Assembly: GCF_003013405.1 (NCBI RefSeq)
Contig: NZ_PXZL01000002.1
Location: 88,273 to 152,272 of the forward strand
Source of the DNA: Brevibacillus formosus
Lineage (GTDB): Bacteria > Bacillota > Bacilli > Brevibacillales > Brevibacillaceae
Length of the DNA stretch: 64,000 nt
Direction of reading: 5' to 3'
In this document: one piece after another, positions 23,976 to 33,184 of the stretch
Position numbering within the stretch: position 1 is the first letter of the stretch
How the letters are laid out: each line of letters starts with the position of its first letter
Notes under the pieces: model-generated
Told to the model about the DNA's origin: nothing
What the model saw: only the letters and a program-made list of their open reading frames with translations
Databases searched by the model: none
Program-made: the position numbers and the translations under genes

Positions 23976-24490
23976 GTCTCTTTCTGACAGGTGCGCGGCT
24001 CATCATTCGCGAATTGCTGCGCGAGGACTTGCCCGACTTACTCGCCACCTACAACAGTAATCCAAAGTACAATCAGCTTCGAAACGGCACGAGCACAGTA
24101 AGTCTTGCTGAACTGGAAGCCGAATATGACGCCACCATAAGTATACCTTCCGGGCATTGGCTCGCCATTACTCGCGAGGGCACGATCATTGGAGTGATCC
24201 ATATCGTCCTTTCCAGTGAAAACGATCCAAAAACCTGGGTTAGTCTCTTGCTTCTGCATGCCGATTATCAGCAGCAGGGCTTTGGAAAAGAGGCAGTGGC
24301 ACTCATGGAAGCCTACTGCATCCAACATGGCAGTCAGCATGTTCATCACGGTGTCATTGCGCATAATGAACCCGCTCTTCTTTTCTGGGGACGGCTTGGC
24401 TATGAGCAGTATCGTCAGGTGGAGGCACCAGTCGGTCGTCTGACACAACCGGTGCTGCTGGTAGCCAAGTGGCTAACCCCTACAAAGTAA
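23972..24490 (+). CDS. GNAT family N-acetyltransferase (RimJ-like)
   Basis: 172 residues. N-terminal LTGARLIIRELLREDLPDLLATY matches the RimJ/RimL acetyltransferase start; motif A is LHADYQQQGFGKEAVALMEAY. The substrate is unknown. The ATG at 23972 overlaps the DinB stop, with GGAGG upstream, so the long upstream frame is not used. Probably a two-gene operon with dinB-like. Confidence 0.87.
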   Translation: MSLFLTGARLIIRELLREDLPDLLATYNSNPKYNQLRNGTSTVSLAELEAEYDATISIPSGHWLAITREGTIIGVIHIVLSSENDPKTWVSLLLLHADYQQQGFGKEAVALMEAYCIQHGSQHVHHGVIAHNEPALLFWGRLGYEQYRQVEAPVGRLTQPVLLVAKWLTPTK

Positions 24491-24503
24491 GGAGGTGAAA
24501 GAT

Positions 24504-24551
24504 ATGAACCGTCGCCTTTTTGAAAATGATGTGCCCACCCTCCTCTCCTAG
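24504..24551 (+). CDS. Possible 15-residue leader peptide
   Basis: ATG at 24504 with a very strong GGAGGTGA site seven bases away codes for MNRRLFENDVPTLLS and a stop. It lies between the GNAT gene and the exporter gene, 27 bases before a hairpin that hides the exporter's ribosome binding site. It could be a regulatory leader peptide; there is no proof of translation. Confidence 0.4.
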   Translation: MNRRLFENDVPTLLS

Positions 24552-24577
24552 TCGGTGAGGAAGTGGTTTTCTTACTG

Positions 24578-24628
24578 CCTCCCGGCTACGGAATAACGCT
24601 CGAATGTTTGATTCATGATTCCGGGAGG
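24578..24628 (+). promoter_or_regulatory. Hairpin that sequesters the ribosome binding site of the DMT exporter gene
   Basis: CCTCCCGG (24578-24585) pairs perfectly with CCGGGAGG (24621-24628). The right arm is the GGGAGG ribosome binding site of the gene starting at 24637, nine bases on. Translation should need opening of this stem. Confidence 0.55.
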
Positions 24629-24636
24629 GACACGTT

Positions 24637-25596
24637 ATGTCACAATCACAATGGAAGCAAACGTTTTTAGGGGCTGTCTGCCTGACTCTCGCCGCAGCGA
24701 TCTGGGGCGGTGTTTATGTCGTTAGCAAAGTCGTGTTGGAAGTGATTCCGCCGTTCACGCTATTGATTTTGCGCTTTTGCATTGCTTTAGCCGTGTTGGG
24801 GGCATTTACCGTTGCTCGCAAGGAGCGAGTCGCAAAAAAGGATTATCCTCTGCTGATGGTCATCGCCTTTGTCGGTGTTACGATCTCCATCGCTGCGCAA
24901 TTTCTTGGTACCAAGCTGTCTACTGCCCACATGGGTGCATTGATTACCTCCGCATCGCCAGCCTTTATTGCCATTTTTGCGGTCTGGCTATTAAAGGAAC
25001 GCATCCATCTAAAGCAGGCAGCGGGTATTTTGTTAGCGACGATTGGTGTCATCATCGTCATCGGTGTTCCAGATCAAGCTGACGCCCAGTCTTCCCTGGC
25101 AGGGAACCTGATTTTGTTCGTAGCAGCGATTAGCTGGGGATTGTATACCGTTCTCAGCAAAAAGGCAACGCAGCGCTATTCGTCCCTGCTCGTCACTACC
25201 TATGTAGCATTGTTTGGCATCATCTTTACGAGTCCGCTCATGTTTTGGGAGCTGTCTGTCACGCCTGTCTCCTGGCAATTTGGTTGGGACATCTGGATAG
25301 GCGTCCTCTATATCGGGATGATTTCGACCGCAGGTGCTTTTTATTTGTGGAACAAAGGCTTTGAGCTGATGCCCGCAGGGAGTGGGGCCGGGTTCTTTTT
25401 TGTTCAACCCATTGTCGGTGCATTTTTAGGCTGGCTGTTGCTACATGAACATTTGAGTGTCGGCTTTTTCGCTGGCGGCGCATTTATTTTCCTCGGTGTC
25501 GCCTTGTCCACTCTGCGTACACGTGAATCGGCCAAAAACAAACGTGAACCGATGGAGGGGCGTCCTCTCTCCCATTACAACGAGAAGCAAAGTTAA
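24637..25596 (+). CDS. EamA/DMT superfamily transporter
   Basis: 319 residues with ten predicted membrane helices in two EamA halves (about 12-145 and 155-295). Conserved features include the N-terminal AAAIWGGVYVVSKVVLEVIP and LILRFCIA, and the repeat-2 IGMISTAGAFYLWNKGFEL. Members export metabolites such as amino acids or purines or act as drug exporters; the substrate is unknown. Expression may be set by the leader peptide and the hairpin that masks its ribosome binding site. Confidence 0.9.
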   Translation: MSQSQWKQTFLGAVCLTLAAAIWGGVYVVSKVVLEVIPPFTLLILRFCIALAVLGAFTVARKERVAKKDYPLLMVIAFVGVTISIAAQFLGTKLSTAHMGALITSASPAFIAIFAVWLLKERIHLKQAAGILLATIGVIIVIGVPDQADAQSSLAGNLILFVAAISWGLYTVLSKKATQRYSSLLVTTYVALFGIIFTSPLMFWELSVTPVSWQFGWDIWIGVLYIGMISTAGAFYLWNKGFELMPAGSGAGFFFVQPIVGAFLGWLLLHEHLSVGFFAGGAFIFLGVALSTLRTRESAKNKREPMEGRPLSHYNEKQS

Positions 25597-25619
25597 AAAT
25601 CATGTTTGCTTACATGCTA

Positions 25620-25655
25620 CGAGGACTTCCCAATCGTTGGGAAGCCCTCGTTTTC
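25620..25655. terminator. Terminator between DMT exporter and S66 peptidase genes
   Basis: Stem CGAGG-(A)-CTTCCCAA with TTGGGAAG-CC-CTCG around a three-base loop, followed by TTTTC. Lies between convergent genes. Confidence 0.85.
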
Positions 25656-25660
25656 TTATG

Positions 25661-26680
25661 CTATGGACGAAAATGTTGCCGTACACTTCCTTTTCCAAAA
25701 GACAGCTCCACTTCAGCAAAGGCACCATTAATAAACGTGATTTGCGGCGGCATATGCCCACAATCCACATCGTAGAGGACAGGGACTTGCAGCTCTGCAG
25801 CCAGCTCCTGATAGACGTCTTCCACAGTGTAGCCGTCGACAGCCTGATTCGCTGGACTGCGCCCAAACATGATTCCCGTACAATGATCGAACCATCCGGC
25901 CAGCTTCATTTGTACCAATGATCTGCGCAGATCAGTCGTAGAAAGCTCACAGTTTTCCAAATACCAGATGATCGCTTCGTTCCCGATCTGTTCTTTTTGA
26001 AACGTTTGGACGTCCCCATACGGTGTGCCGATCACATGCCGAATGATATCGATACAGCCGCCAAGTAACCGTCCCTGTATCTTTACGTGGGGAATAGTCT
26101 CTGTGGTTTTCCATACAGTCGGTTCCGTCAGGTGAAAGATATGCGGCGAAGGATTCGTATGCTGCCATTCCTTTTGATACATCGGGGAAGAGTACTGTAA
26201 GACCGACTCTCCCATTTGCGTTGACAGAACCGTCTCCCACATGGCCGTCGTCTCATCCATATCTGCTCCGCGCAAATCTACCAGATTCGTCCCATGAGCC
26301 GTAGCCATCCCCGTTTTTAGTGTAATCGCAAGCAACAGCACACTCACATCCGAATAGCCTAACACCCATTTTGGTTGCATGGCATCAAAATCAAGCTTGT
26401 CTAAAATCTCAATCAGCAACTCGCCACCCCAGGGAGGGATGATAATATCGACGCTTTCATCTTGCATCAGGGAGTTGAATTCGGCTGCGCGGCTTGTGGC
26501 AGGAGCTGACTTGGCTTTTTCCTGTGTCCAGACTGTATCTTTGCAAACGATGGAATACCCCCTGCTCTCCATACGACTGCATGCCAGCCTGATTAGTTCA
26601 TGCAAATACTCTGGTACACCTGATGATGGCGCAGTTATTCCTATAGTAGCGCCCCATTTCAACGATGGATACGTGATCAT
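25661..26680 (-). CDS. S66 family LD-carboxypeptidase/MccF-like peptidase
   Basis: 339 residues. The nucleophile Ser lies in WVLGYSDVSVLLLA (about residue 108), preceded by PPWGGELLIEIL; the C-terminal Glu and His of the triad are in the region from WYLENCELS (Glu) to YDVDCGHMPPQ (His). The family includes muramoyl-tetrapeptide LD-carboxypeptidases and the microcin C-immunity peptidase MccF; the sequence looks nearer the MccF-like branch. Cytosolic, no signal peptide. GGGAGGGAG precedes the ATG. Confidence 0.85.
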   Translation of the reverse strand: MITYPSLKWGATIGITAPSSGVPEYLHELIRLACSRMESRGYSIVCKDTVWTQEKAKSAPATSRAAEFNSLMQDESVDIIIPPWGGELLIEILDKLDFDAMQPKWVLGYSDVSVLLLAITLKTGMATAHGTNLVDLRGADMDETTAMWETVLSTQMGESVLQYSSPMYQKEWQHTNPSPHIFHLTEPTVWKTTETIPHVKIQGRLLGGCIDIIRHVIGTPYGDVQTFQKEQIGNEAIIWYLENCELSTTDLRRSLVQMKLAGWFDHCTGIMFGRSPANQAVDGYTVEDVYQELAAELQVPVLYDVDCGHMPPQITFINGAFAEVELSFGKGSVRQHFRP

Positions 26681-26731
26681 GCTTCTCCCTCCCGCTATTT
26701 ATGATTTTGGATAATGATACCATGAAAAAGA

Positions 26732-26758
26732 ATAAAAAAAAGACGGCCTATAGCCGTC
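26732..26758 (-). terminator. Hairpin between the S66 peptidase and lipoprotein genes
   Basis: Stem GACGGC/GCCGTC with a five-base loop (26742-26758) followed on the minus strand by a T-rich run; terminates the lipoprotein or sensor-kinase transcript. Confidence 0.8.
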
Positions 26759-26825
26759 ATCAAGGTATATAAAACGGGAGGGAAGTAGAGGAGTTCAAAC
26801 GAACGTGTTTCCTGTTCGTGAATGA

Positions 26826-27197
26826 TTACTTCTTGCTGGCGTCAGTCGTTGTAGACTGTCCAGTGGAACCGCTGCTTTCGGTTCCAGCAGCACCAGGAGA
26901 TCCAGTGCTGGTACCTGCATCAGATTTAGCATCTGTCGCAGGTGCTTCCGTAGACGAACCAGTGTCCGTCGATGCATCAGAGCTGTTCGCTGAGGCATCC
27001 GGAGTAGACTGATCTTGCGAAACCGAGCTATCGGTCGATTGTCCGCTATCAGAAGTAGAGGAGCCCGGAGCGGTTTCGCTAGTTGTGGCCTCTGGTTGTG
27101 TCGCCGGTTCAGGTGTTCCTGTTGTGTTAGAGCAGGCAACCAAGCTGCCAGACAGGAGTAATGCGACAGTGGCAATGGAGAACCACTTTTTGTTCAT
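26826..27197 (-). CDS. Ser/Thr-rich lipoprotein
   Basis: 123 residues. A lipoprotein signal peptide (KKWFSIATVALLLSGSLVAC, lipobox LVAC, Cys about residue 22) is followed by about 100 residues made almost only of Ser, Thr, Ala, Gly, Asp, Pro and Glu. No folded domain is evident. It would be a flexible surface-tethered chain. The ATG at 27197 has the AAAGGGGA site at proper distance; the ATG at 27203 is too close. It lies after the two-component genes on the same strand. Confidence 0.75.
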   Translation of the reverse strand: MNKKWFSIATVALLLSGSLVACSNTTGTPEPATQPEATTSETAPGSSTSDSGQSTDSSVSQDQSTPDASANSSDASTDTGSSTEAPATDAKSDAGTSTGSPGAAGTESSGSTGQSTTTDASKK

Positions 27198-27366
27198 GTT
27201 CATTCCCCTTTCATTCCTTGGCTTCGTGACCTTCTCGCTGTCACACCTATATCGTAACGGGCAAAGATAACCATTCTGTAAGGAAAGTGGGAAAAAACGA
27301 TGATCAAAATATGAAAAAAGTATGACCATGATCATTTGATCGGATTCATTTTGATCGGATCATGAT

Positions 27367-28803
27367 TTAGTTCTCCGGCTTAATCCTCGGAAGCCATATC
27401 GTAAAAGTACTGCCCTTCCCAGGCGTGCTCTCTACTCTGTATTTGCCATCATGAAGCTCTACCAGCTCTTTTACAATGGCGAGTCCAAGCCCTGTCCCTT
27501 TATTGTTCTTGGAGCGTCCCCGATCCACTTTGAAAAAACGTTCCCAGATGCGATCCAGGTCATCTGCTGCAATTCCCATCCCTGTATCGATCACTTGAAT
27601 CTGCACGTATTCCTCTTCCAGCGAAGCACGCATGCGAATTTCACCTGCTGCCGTAAACTTGAGTGCATTCTTCACCAGATTTTTCAGAATTTGCGCGATC
27701 CGGTCCTTATCGGCATAAATTCGCGGAAGCTCGTCCTCTACCTCTCTTCTCATGCGAAGCCCTTTTTCCTCTGCTTCTTGATGGAAGGAAAAAGCAACCC
27801 GATTCATGACATCTGCCACATCGACAGGGAACTTGGCCAGATTTACTTCGTTGTTCTCCAGCTTCATCAAGTCCATCAGGTCATCCACCAAGCGGTTCAC
27901 TTGCATCGTTTCGGTGTACATTACAGCGTAATACTTCTGTCGCGCCTCTTCTTCCTCTACCAAACCGTCTTGCAACGCCTCAAGAAAACCTTGAATCGCA
28001 GTGAGAGGCGTACGCAATTCATGGGAGACATTCGCCAAAAAATCATTGCGCACTTGCTCCAGATGATGACGCTCCTGCTCTACCTTCTCCAGCTTCTGTG
28101 CCATCGTATTGATCGTTTGCGCCAAGTCGCTGATCTCATCAGACGTATCGACCTGGACGCGCTCTGCATAATTCCCTCGACCAATCTCAGCCGCTGTTCT
28201 CTCAATGGTTCGCAATGGGCGGGAGATTGACCATGACAAATACGAAACCATGATCGTCGAAAGAAGCACCCCAAACAATGTCGCCCATAGAATCGACTCG
28301 CGCATTTGACCAAAGGTTTTCTCAATTCCTTCAATCGGCGCATGCAAAATAATTCCGCCATAGACGTTTTCGCCCTCGCCCCATGGGACGGAGACTGACA
28401 ACATCGGATCATCCAGACCTTCGATTTGCAGCTCGGTTACCGCACTTTTTCCGTTCAGCACGTTATCCGCGATGGAAACTGCCACGGACTTGCCCGTAAG
28501 CATCTCATCCTTCATCGAGGTCGCGACAATTTTTCCTTCCGTATCAAATAACCAGATGCGGGTATCAAATGACTCGTCCAGCATCGCTAGCTTGTCCAAG
28601 AGCCGTTTGTTTACTTCATTGCTGTTATGGATAGCGGCATTCACCTTTTTCGCCATCCGCAAAAGCTCTTCTTCTTTGGCGTTGTAAATATACTCTTTCG
28701 TAAAAAAGGAGAGAACGATCCCTGTAATCCCTAACCCTACCAAAACGGTAGCCAAAAAGCTGACCAGCAGTCTGCGGTAGATACTTTTCGACATGCCTAG
28801 CAT
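27367..28803 (-). CDS. Two-component sensor histidine kinase with HAMP domain
   Basis: 478 residues. Helices at about 10-33 and 172-193 flank a roughly 135-residue extracellular sensor with a Cache/PAS-like look (DTRIWLFDTEGKIVATS). Then a HAMP domain (SISRPLRTIERTAAEIGRG), the phosphoacceptor FLANVSHELRTPLTAIQGF and ATPase boxes (NLVKNALKF, DTGMGIAADD, GTGLGLAIVKELV). Overall a PhoR/ResE-type kinase. The start overlaps the regulator's stop as TGATG. Signal unknown. Confidence 0.92.
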   Translation of the reverse strand: MLGMSKSIYRRLLVSFLATVLVGLGITGIVLSFFTKEYIYNAKEEELLRMAKKVNAAIHNSNEVNKRLLDKLAMLDESFDTRIWLFDTEGKIVATSMKDEMLTGKSVAVSIADNVLNGKSAVTELQIEGLDDPMLSVSVPWGEGENVYGGIILHAPIEGIEKTFGQMRESILWATLFGVLLSTIMVSYLSWSISRPLRTIERTAAEIGRGNYAERVQVDTSDEISDLAQTINTMAQKLEKVEQERHHLEQVRNDFLANVSHELRTPLTAIQGFLEALQDGLVEEEEARQKYYAVMYTETMQVNRLVDDLMDLMKLENNEVNLAKFPVDVADVMNRVAFSFHQEAEEKGLRMRREVEDELPRIYADKDRIAQILKNLVKNALKFTAAGEIRMRASLEEEYVQIQVIDTGMGIAADDLDRIWERFFKVDRGRSKNNKGTGLGLAIVKELVELHDGKYRVESTPGKGSTFTIWLPRIKPEN

Positions 28804-29501
28804 CAGTTATCCACCCCAAACTTGTAGCCGATCCCCCAAACCGTTTGAATGCATTCATAAGGGAGCTTATCTAAACGCTGTCTGATCTTTTTAATATGAA
28901 CATCGATCGTTCGAACATCGCCAAAATAATCAAAGCCCCACACTTGTTCCAGCAATTGCTCCCGCGACCATACACTTCCCGGCGATTTGACGAGTTGAAC
29001 AAGCAGATCAAACTCCTTCGGGCGAAAGCTCACTTTTTCCCCGGCAACGATCACTTCCCGTTTATCCAAATCAATCGTCAATTGCTCAAAAACAAAGGTC
29101 CGAACCACTGCCTCATCTTCTACTTTTGGCTTTGGCTGCAATCTGCGCATAATCGCGCGGATACGAGCTACGATTTCACGTGGACTAAACGGCTTCGTCA
29201 CGTAATCATCCGCTCCGAGCTCCAAGCCGAGAACACGGTCAAACTCCTCATCCTTTGCCGTCAGCATAATAATCGGCGTATCCCACTTCTTGCGGATTTC
29301 CCGGCATGCTTCAAAGCCATCCAACTGCGGCATCATGACATCGAGAATGACCACATCCGGCTGTTCCTTTTCCATCATTTCAAGAGCTTCTCGTCCATCT
29401 GTTGCTGCGATGAGCTCGATTTGTTGTTTTTCAAAATAAAGGCGAATAATTTCGCGTACGTTTGGATCGTCATCGGCAACCAAGACTTTCATCGTGGACA
29501 T
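28803..29501 (-). CDS. OmpR/PhoB-family response regulator
   Basis: 232 residues. Receiver domain (VLVADDDPNVREII, phospho-Asp in VVILDVMMPQLDG, Lys in YVTKPFSP) and winged helix (FRPKEFDLLVQLVKSPG to VWGIGYKFG). The ATG at 29501 follows GAAGGAGG; the first 29 residues of the longer frame are not regulator-like. Operon with the kinase gene behind it and perhaps the lipoprotein gene. Confidence 0.93.
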   Translation of the reverse strand: MSTMKVLVADDDPNVREIIRLYFEKQQIELIAATDGREALEMMEKEQPDVVILDVMMPQLDGFEACREIRKKWDTPIIMLTAKDEEFDRVLGLELGADDYVTKPFSPREIVARIRAIMRRLQPKPKVEDEAVVRTFVFEQLTIDLDKREVIVAGEKVSFRPKEFDLLVQLVKSPGSVWSREQLLEQVWGFDYFGDVRTIDVHIKKIRQRLDKLPYECIQTVWGIGYKFGVDN

Positions 29502-29649
29502 AGCCAATAACCTCCCTTCTTTCAAAACGACATAGAAGGAAACATGCCGTTCAGACAATTTACGTTTTTCCATGGTAACATAGATCACCCGTATTGTGGA
29601 CGGGTAGAAGTCCTATCCAGCTGGTAAAAGCAGGACAAAATGGTTTGCG

Positions 29650-29688
29650 ACAATAAAAAAGCGAGTGGACCTAAAGCCCACCCGCTCT
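29650..29688 (-). terminator. Terminator of brnQ
   Basis: Imperfect stem AGCGAGTGGAC/GCCCACCCGCT (two mismatches) with a T run on the minus strand directly after the brnQ stop. Confidence 0.7.
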
Positions 29689-29695
29689 TCATTCT

Positions 29696-31030
29696 TTACT
29701 TCGTTTCTCTTACAACCGGAACACTGCGTGTGAGGCTAGCCCACAACAACCCGAACAGTGCACCTGCAAAAGCTGGCACCAGCCAACCAATTCCTACTTT
29801 GTACAAAGGCAATTGTTCCAAGAATGGTGTCAGCGAGTCGATTGACAATCCAAGCTGGGAAGCTCCATCCAACAGACTGATAACAGCTGTTGCCGTGATC
29901 GCGCCCACGTATACGGCACGATGGCCATTAAACATCCGATCACAAAACGTCAGCAGCATCAGCACGATCGCCAGCGGATAAATCGCCATCAAGACAGGCA
30001 CTGAGAAGGTGATCAGCTGTGTCAAGCCTACGTTTGCTACCGCAGCGCTGAACACACTCAGGATCACAGCCATTTTCTTGTAGGAGATGCCAGGAATACG
30101 ACTCGAGAAAAATTGACTGCACGCTGTGACGAGCCCAACAGAAGTGGTGAGGCAAGCAAGCGTAACAGCTGCTCCCAACAAGAGCGAGCCTAACGGACCG
30201 AACAGTTGATGCACGACCCCTGTCAAAATTTGTCCACCATTTTCCGATTTCGCAAACGATACACTTGTCGCTCCCAAATAGCTGAGGGCAAGATAGACGA
30301 GTCCGAGTCCAATTGCAGCAAGGAAAGCAGCTTTGATTGTGGACCACATCACTTTTTTGCGATCAGTGATGCCTCTATCCTGAACAGCCGTTGTTACTAC
30401 CAGACCAAATACCATCGCAGCTAATGCATCCAGTGTCAGATAGCCTTCGACAAAGCCTTTGAAGAATGCTGTATCCTGATAGGCGCCTGTCGGTTGTCCC
30501 ACCTCACCCAAAGGAGAAATGAGTGATTTGACAAACATCAGACCAATGATGATCAAAAGAGCAGGTGTCAAGATTTTACCGATTCGATCCACCAGCTTGC
30601 TCGGGTTCAGACTCAACCAGAAGGTGATGGCAAAATAGACGATCGTGGTCACAAAAAGCGGTACCCAACTGCCTTTCATGGATTCAGGCAAATACGGCAA
30701 CACGCCCATCTCAAAGGTTACTGTCCCTGTCCGGGGAATCGCCATGAATGGCCCGATCGACAGATAAACAATAAAGGTGAACACGACTGCAAACATCGGA
30801 TGGACTCTTGTCGCCAACGTTTGCAAATTACCGCCAGCCAAGCCTACCGCAATGATTCCCAGTAAAGGCAGACCTACACCGGTAATCAAAAAGCCGATCA
30901 TCGCAATCCAAACATTATCTCCTGCAGCTTGTCCTAGCGCTGGCGGAAAAATCATGTTCCCTGCTCCAAAGAATAGGGCAAACAGCATCAAACCAATTGT
31001 AATTGTTTCTTTCGTGGAAAGTTCTTTCAT
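29696..31030 (-). CDS. brnQ: Branched-chain amino acid:cation symporter BrnQ
   Basis: 444 residues with twelve predicted membrane helices. The LIVCS-family opening MLFALFFGAGNMIFPPALGQ is clear. It imports leucine, isoleucine and valine with sodium. The ATG at 31030 has GAGG six bases upstream; the 24-residue longer frame lies in the AT-rich leader. A promoter sits at 31073-31102. No T-box was found in the leader. Confidence 0.93.
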   Translation of the reverse strand: MKELSTKETITIGLMLFALFFGAGNMIFPPALGQAAGDNVWIAMIGFLITGVGLPLLGIIAVGLAGGNLQTLATRVHPMFAVVFTFIVYLSIGPFMAIPRTGTVTFEMGVLPYLPESMKGSWVPLFVTTIVYFAITFWLSLNPSKLVDRIGKILTPALLIIIGLMFVKSLISPLGEVGQPTGAYQDTAFFKGFVEGYLTLDALAAMVFGLVVTTAVQDRGITDRKKVMWSTIKAAFLAAIGLGLVYLALSYLGATSVSFAKSENGGQILTGVVHQLFGPLGSLLLGAAVTLACLTTSVGLVTACSQFFSSRIPGISYKKMAVILSVFSAAVANVGLTQLITFSVPVLMAIYPLAIVLMLLTFCDRMFNGHRAVYVGAITATAVISLLDGASQLGLSIDSLTPFLEQLPLYKVGIGWLVPAFAGALFGLLWASLTRSVPVVRETK

Positions 31031-31072
31031 ATGAATCCTCTCAATATTATTTAATAAAATAAAATTTTCATT

Positions 31073-31102
31073 AGTATAGCTTAAAATTAACGCACTATTC
31101 AA
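31073..31102 (-). promoter_or_regulatory. Candidate promoter of brnQ
   Basis: On the minus strand TTGAAT, 18 bases, TATACT, about 40 bases before the brnQ start, in an AT-rich leader. Confidence 0.5.
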
Positions 31103-31149
31103 GCTTTATTTTTTTAAAATTATTGAACTTTTGTCAAAAATGAAAGTTT

Positions 31150-32079
31150 TTACAGTTCAAATATCTCTTTTCTCTTGATCGCCCCCACTGCTTCCCATAC
31201 GTACAGACAATAGATACTGCGCCATGGAGCCCACTTTTCCCCTAGCTTGCGAATATCGTTTTCATTTGGCTTCGTTTCCATCCCATATAGGTGAATAATT
31301 CCATTCCGCAAACCGATGTCAGCAGCAGGCAGCAAGTCTGGACGCCCCATCCCAAACATGAGCAGGCACTCTACTGTCCATCGTCCGATTCCTCGCAGCG
31401 AAGTGAGGTAAGTAATTATTTCCTCATCCTTCATTGTCCATAGTCTTTCCAAATCTACCGTTTCATTCACAATGGCACGGGCGAAATCGATGATATACTC
31501 TGCTTTTCGCTGACTAAATTGCAGAGAGCGCAAATCCTCCACGGTCAATCTCGCTACCGCGTCAGGCGTCGGAAAAGCGATGAGGCCCTCGCCGTTTTGG
31601 TTTTCTACCGGGTCCCCTGCAAGTGTAACCAGCCTCTGGGTCAAATTGGCTGCAAAGGTCAGATTAATCTGCTGCCCGATGATCGTCTTGACCATGCATT
31701 GAAACAAATCAGCATCCAGCGTAAGACGAAGTCCGCGAAACCGCTCGGTCAGGATGGCGAGCTCACTCTCCTCCCTCATCTGCTCATAAATAATGGATAA
31801 ATCCAAATCGGCACTAAAAGTATGGCGGATCATTTTTTCTAGCAGCTGCTGGTCTGTCGTGGACAAAGTCGACTGTGTCTCGTAGCGCAATGCGGGTTCT
31901 TCCAAGCTGCCCATAAATTGCATATGGACCAGAACAGGCCGTAAGCCGATACGAAAGACGCGCTGTAGACTATTTTTTTCTTTATTCACACGTATCTGCG
32001 TATCTGGATGTGTCTCTAGACGCCGAAGCAACCGGTCAAAAGAATATGGAGGAGTAAGCGAAATAATCCAACAATTCAC
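31150..32079 (-). CDS. DNA-3-methyladenine glycosylase (AlkA type)
   Basis: 309 residues. A HhH-GPD base-excision glycosylase: the helix-hairpin-helix and catalytic segment are in LTSLRGIGRWTVECLLMFG followed by the Asp in LLPAADIGLRNGI. An earlier helix MVKTIIGQQINLTFAANL is typical of AlkA. It removes alkylated bases from DNA. The start is GTG with AAGGTGAG upstream. It stands alone between brnQ and the proline dehydrogenase gene. Confidence 0.88.
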   Translation of the reverse strand: MNCWIISLTPPYSFDRLLRRLETHPDTQIRVNKEKNSLQRVFRIGLRPVLVHMQFMGSLEEPALRYETQSTLSTTDQQLLEKMIRHTFSADLDLSIIYEQMREESELAILTERFRGLRLTLDADLFQCMVKTIIGQQINLTFAANLTQRLVTLAGDPVENQNGEGLIAFPTPDAVARLTVEDLRSLQFSQRKAEYIIDFARAIVNETVDLERLWTMKDEEIITYLTSLRGIGRWTVECLLMFGMGRPDLLPAADIGLRNGIIHLYGMETKPNENDIRKLGEKWAPWRSIYCLYVWEAVGAIKRKEIFEL

Positions 32080-32101
32080 AAGACTCTCACCTTCCCAGAT
32101 A

Positions 32102-32132
32102 AAATAAAAACCTCCGGAGAATCTCCGAAGGT
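32102..32132 (-). terminator. Terminator of the proline dehydrogenase gene
   Basis: Hairpin ACCTCCGGAG/CTCCGAAGGT with one mismatch, followed on the minus strand by a T-rich run, just after the stop codon. Confidence 0.75.
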
Positions 32133-32153
32133 GTCAAGTATACTTCGCAAAAC

Positions 32154-33074
32154 TTATTTCGTAAACATCCCTTTGAGAACAAATTTTACGTTTGCCGGAC
32201 TTTCTGCCAAACGACGCATGAAATATCCGTACCAGTCGTTTCCATACGGTACATAAACACGCATTTTATAGCCTTCACGAGCCAAGTCAATTTGGGACTG
32301 CGTGCGAATGCCATACAACATTTGGAATTCAAACTGTGTACGCGGGATGTTGTGTTCCTTTTCCAGCTTTTTCACAAAATCAATAATGTTGTCATCATGT
32401 GTTGCAACAGCAGCGTACCCGCCGTTCAACAGATGCTGCTTAATAATTTTTTTGTAGTTCTCATCTACATCTGGCTTGTTCGGGTAAGCGACTTCAGGAG
32501 ACTCCTTGTAAGCTCCTTTTACGAGACGGAAGTTCACTTTTTTGTCTTTCAGGCTGTCGATATCGTCCGATGCTTTGTATAGATACGCCTGAATAACCGT
32601 TCCGACGTTATCGTACTCTTGCAGTAATTCGTTCAAAATCTCCATGGTCACCTGATTGTGTGCGTAGTCCTCCATGTCGATACGAACGAAAATGTTACCG
32701 TTTTTCTTAGCCGAATCCAAAATGCGTCTCATGTTGTCCATGCAAAGCTCACGGCTGATATCCAGACCAAGCGAAGTCATTTTCAATGAAAGATTGCAAT
32801 CGACTCCGGATTGGTGGATCGCTTCCAGCGTTTTGATGCAATAGTCAGCAGACTCGTTTGCTTCCTCTACGCTGAACACGAATTCGCCCAGATGATCCAG
32901 CGTGCACACGAGGCCTTGCTGGTTCAGCTTGCGTACGGCGTTGATTGCCTCCGCAATGGTTTGACCGGATACAAAGCGGCTCGCTCCAAAGCGCAGACCC
33001 CATTTTTTCGCGGCAGCATTTAAGGTTTTGTTTTTGGATAAAAATAGAAAGAAATCCTTCATAGCTTGTTCCAT
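32154..33074 (-). CDS. Proline dehydrogenase
   Basis: 306 residues, the length of the monofunctional Gram-positive enzyme (PutB/FadM in Bacillus). FAD-dependent oxidation of proline to pyrroline-5-carboxylate at the membrane. Landmarks: SLKMTSLGLDIS, RIDMEDYAHNQVTM, FRLVKGAYKESPEVAY and the C-terminal YGIRTQSQIDLAREGYKMRVYVPYG with DWYGYFMRRLAE. The ATG at 33074 follows AGGAGGAGA. It is controlled by a -24/-12 promoter and very likely by the divergent sigma-54 activator. No P5C dehydrogenase gene is in the window. Confidence 0.93.
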   Translation of the reverse strand: MEQAMKDFFLFLSKNKTLNAAAKKWGLRFGASRFVSGQTIAEAINAVRKLNQQGLVCTLDHLGEFVFSVEEANESADYCIKTLEAIHQSGVDCNLSLKMTSLGLDISRELCMDNMRRILDSAKKNGNIFVRIDMEDYAHNQVTMEILNELLQEYDNVGTVIQAYLYKASDDIDSLKDKKVNFRLVKGAYKESPEVAYPNKPDVDENYKKIIKQHLLNGGYAAVATHDDNIIDFVKKLEKEHNIPRTQFEFQMLYGIRTQSQIDLAREGYKMRVYVPYGNDWYGYFMRRLAESPANVKFVLKGMFTK

Positions 33075-33115
33075 CGTTGACTGTCTCCTCCTCAACGTAC
33101 TCTGTCCACTTTAAC

Positions 33116-33133
33116 AAGCATGAATCGTGCCAA
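33116..33133 (-). promoter_or_regulatory. Sigma-54 (-24/-12) promoter of the proline dehydrogenase gene
   Basis: On the minus strand TTGGCACGATTCATGCTT has GG and GC separated by exactly ten bases, and agrees with TTGGCACGRNNNTTGCW except for one base. Transcription would start about 30 bases before the ATG. Confidence 0.82.
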
Positions 33134-33184
33134 CTTGTTCTCGTAAGCGCTATCGTGGTGTCTATTGGACATATTCAACACATA

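Noticed and set aside
31031..31149. T-box leader before brnQ
   Set aside because: No T-box sequence, specifier loop or terminator was found in the short AT-rich leader.
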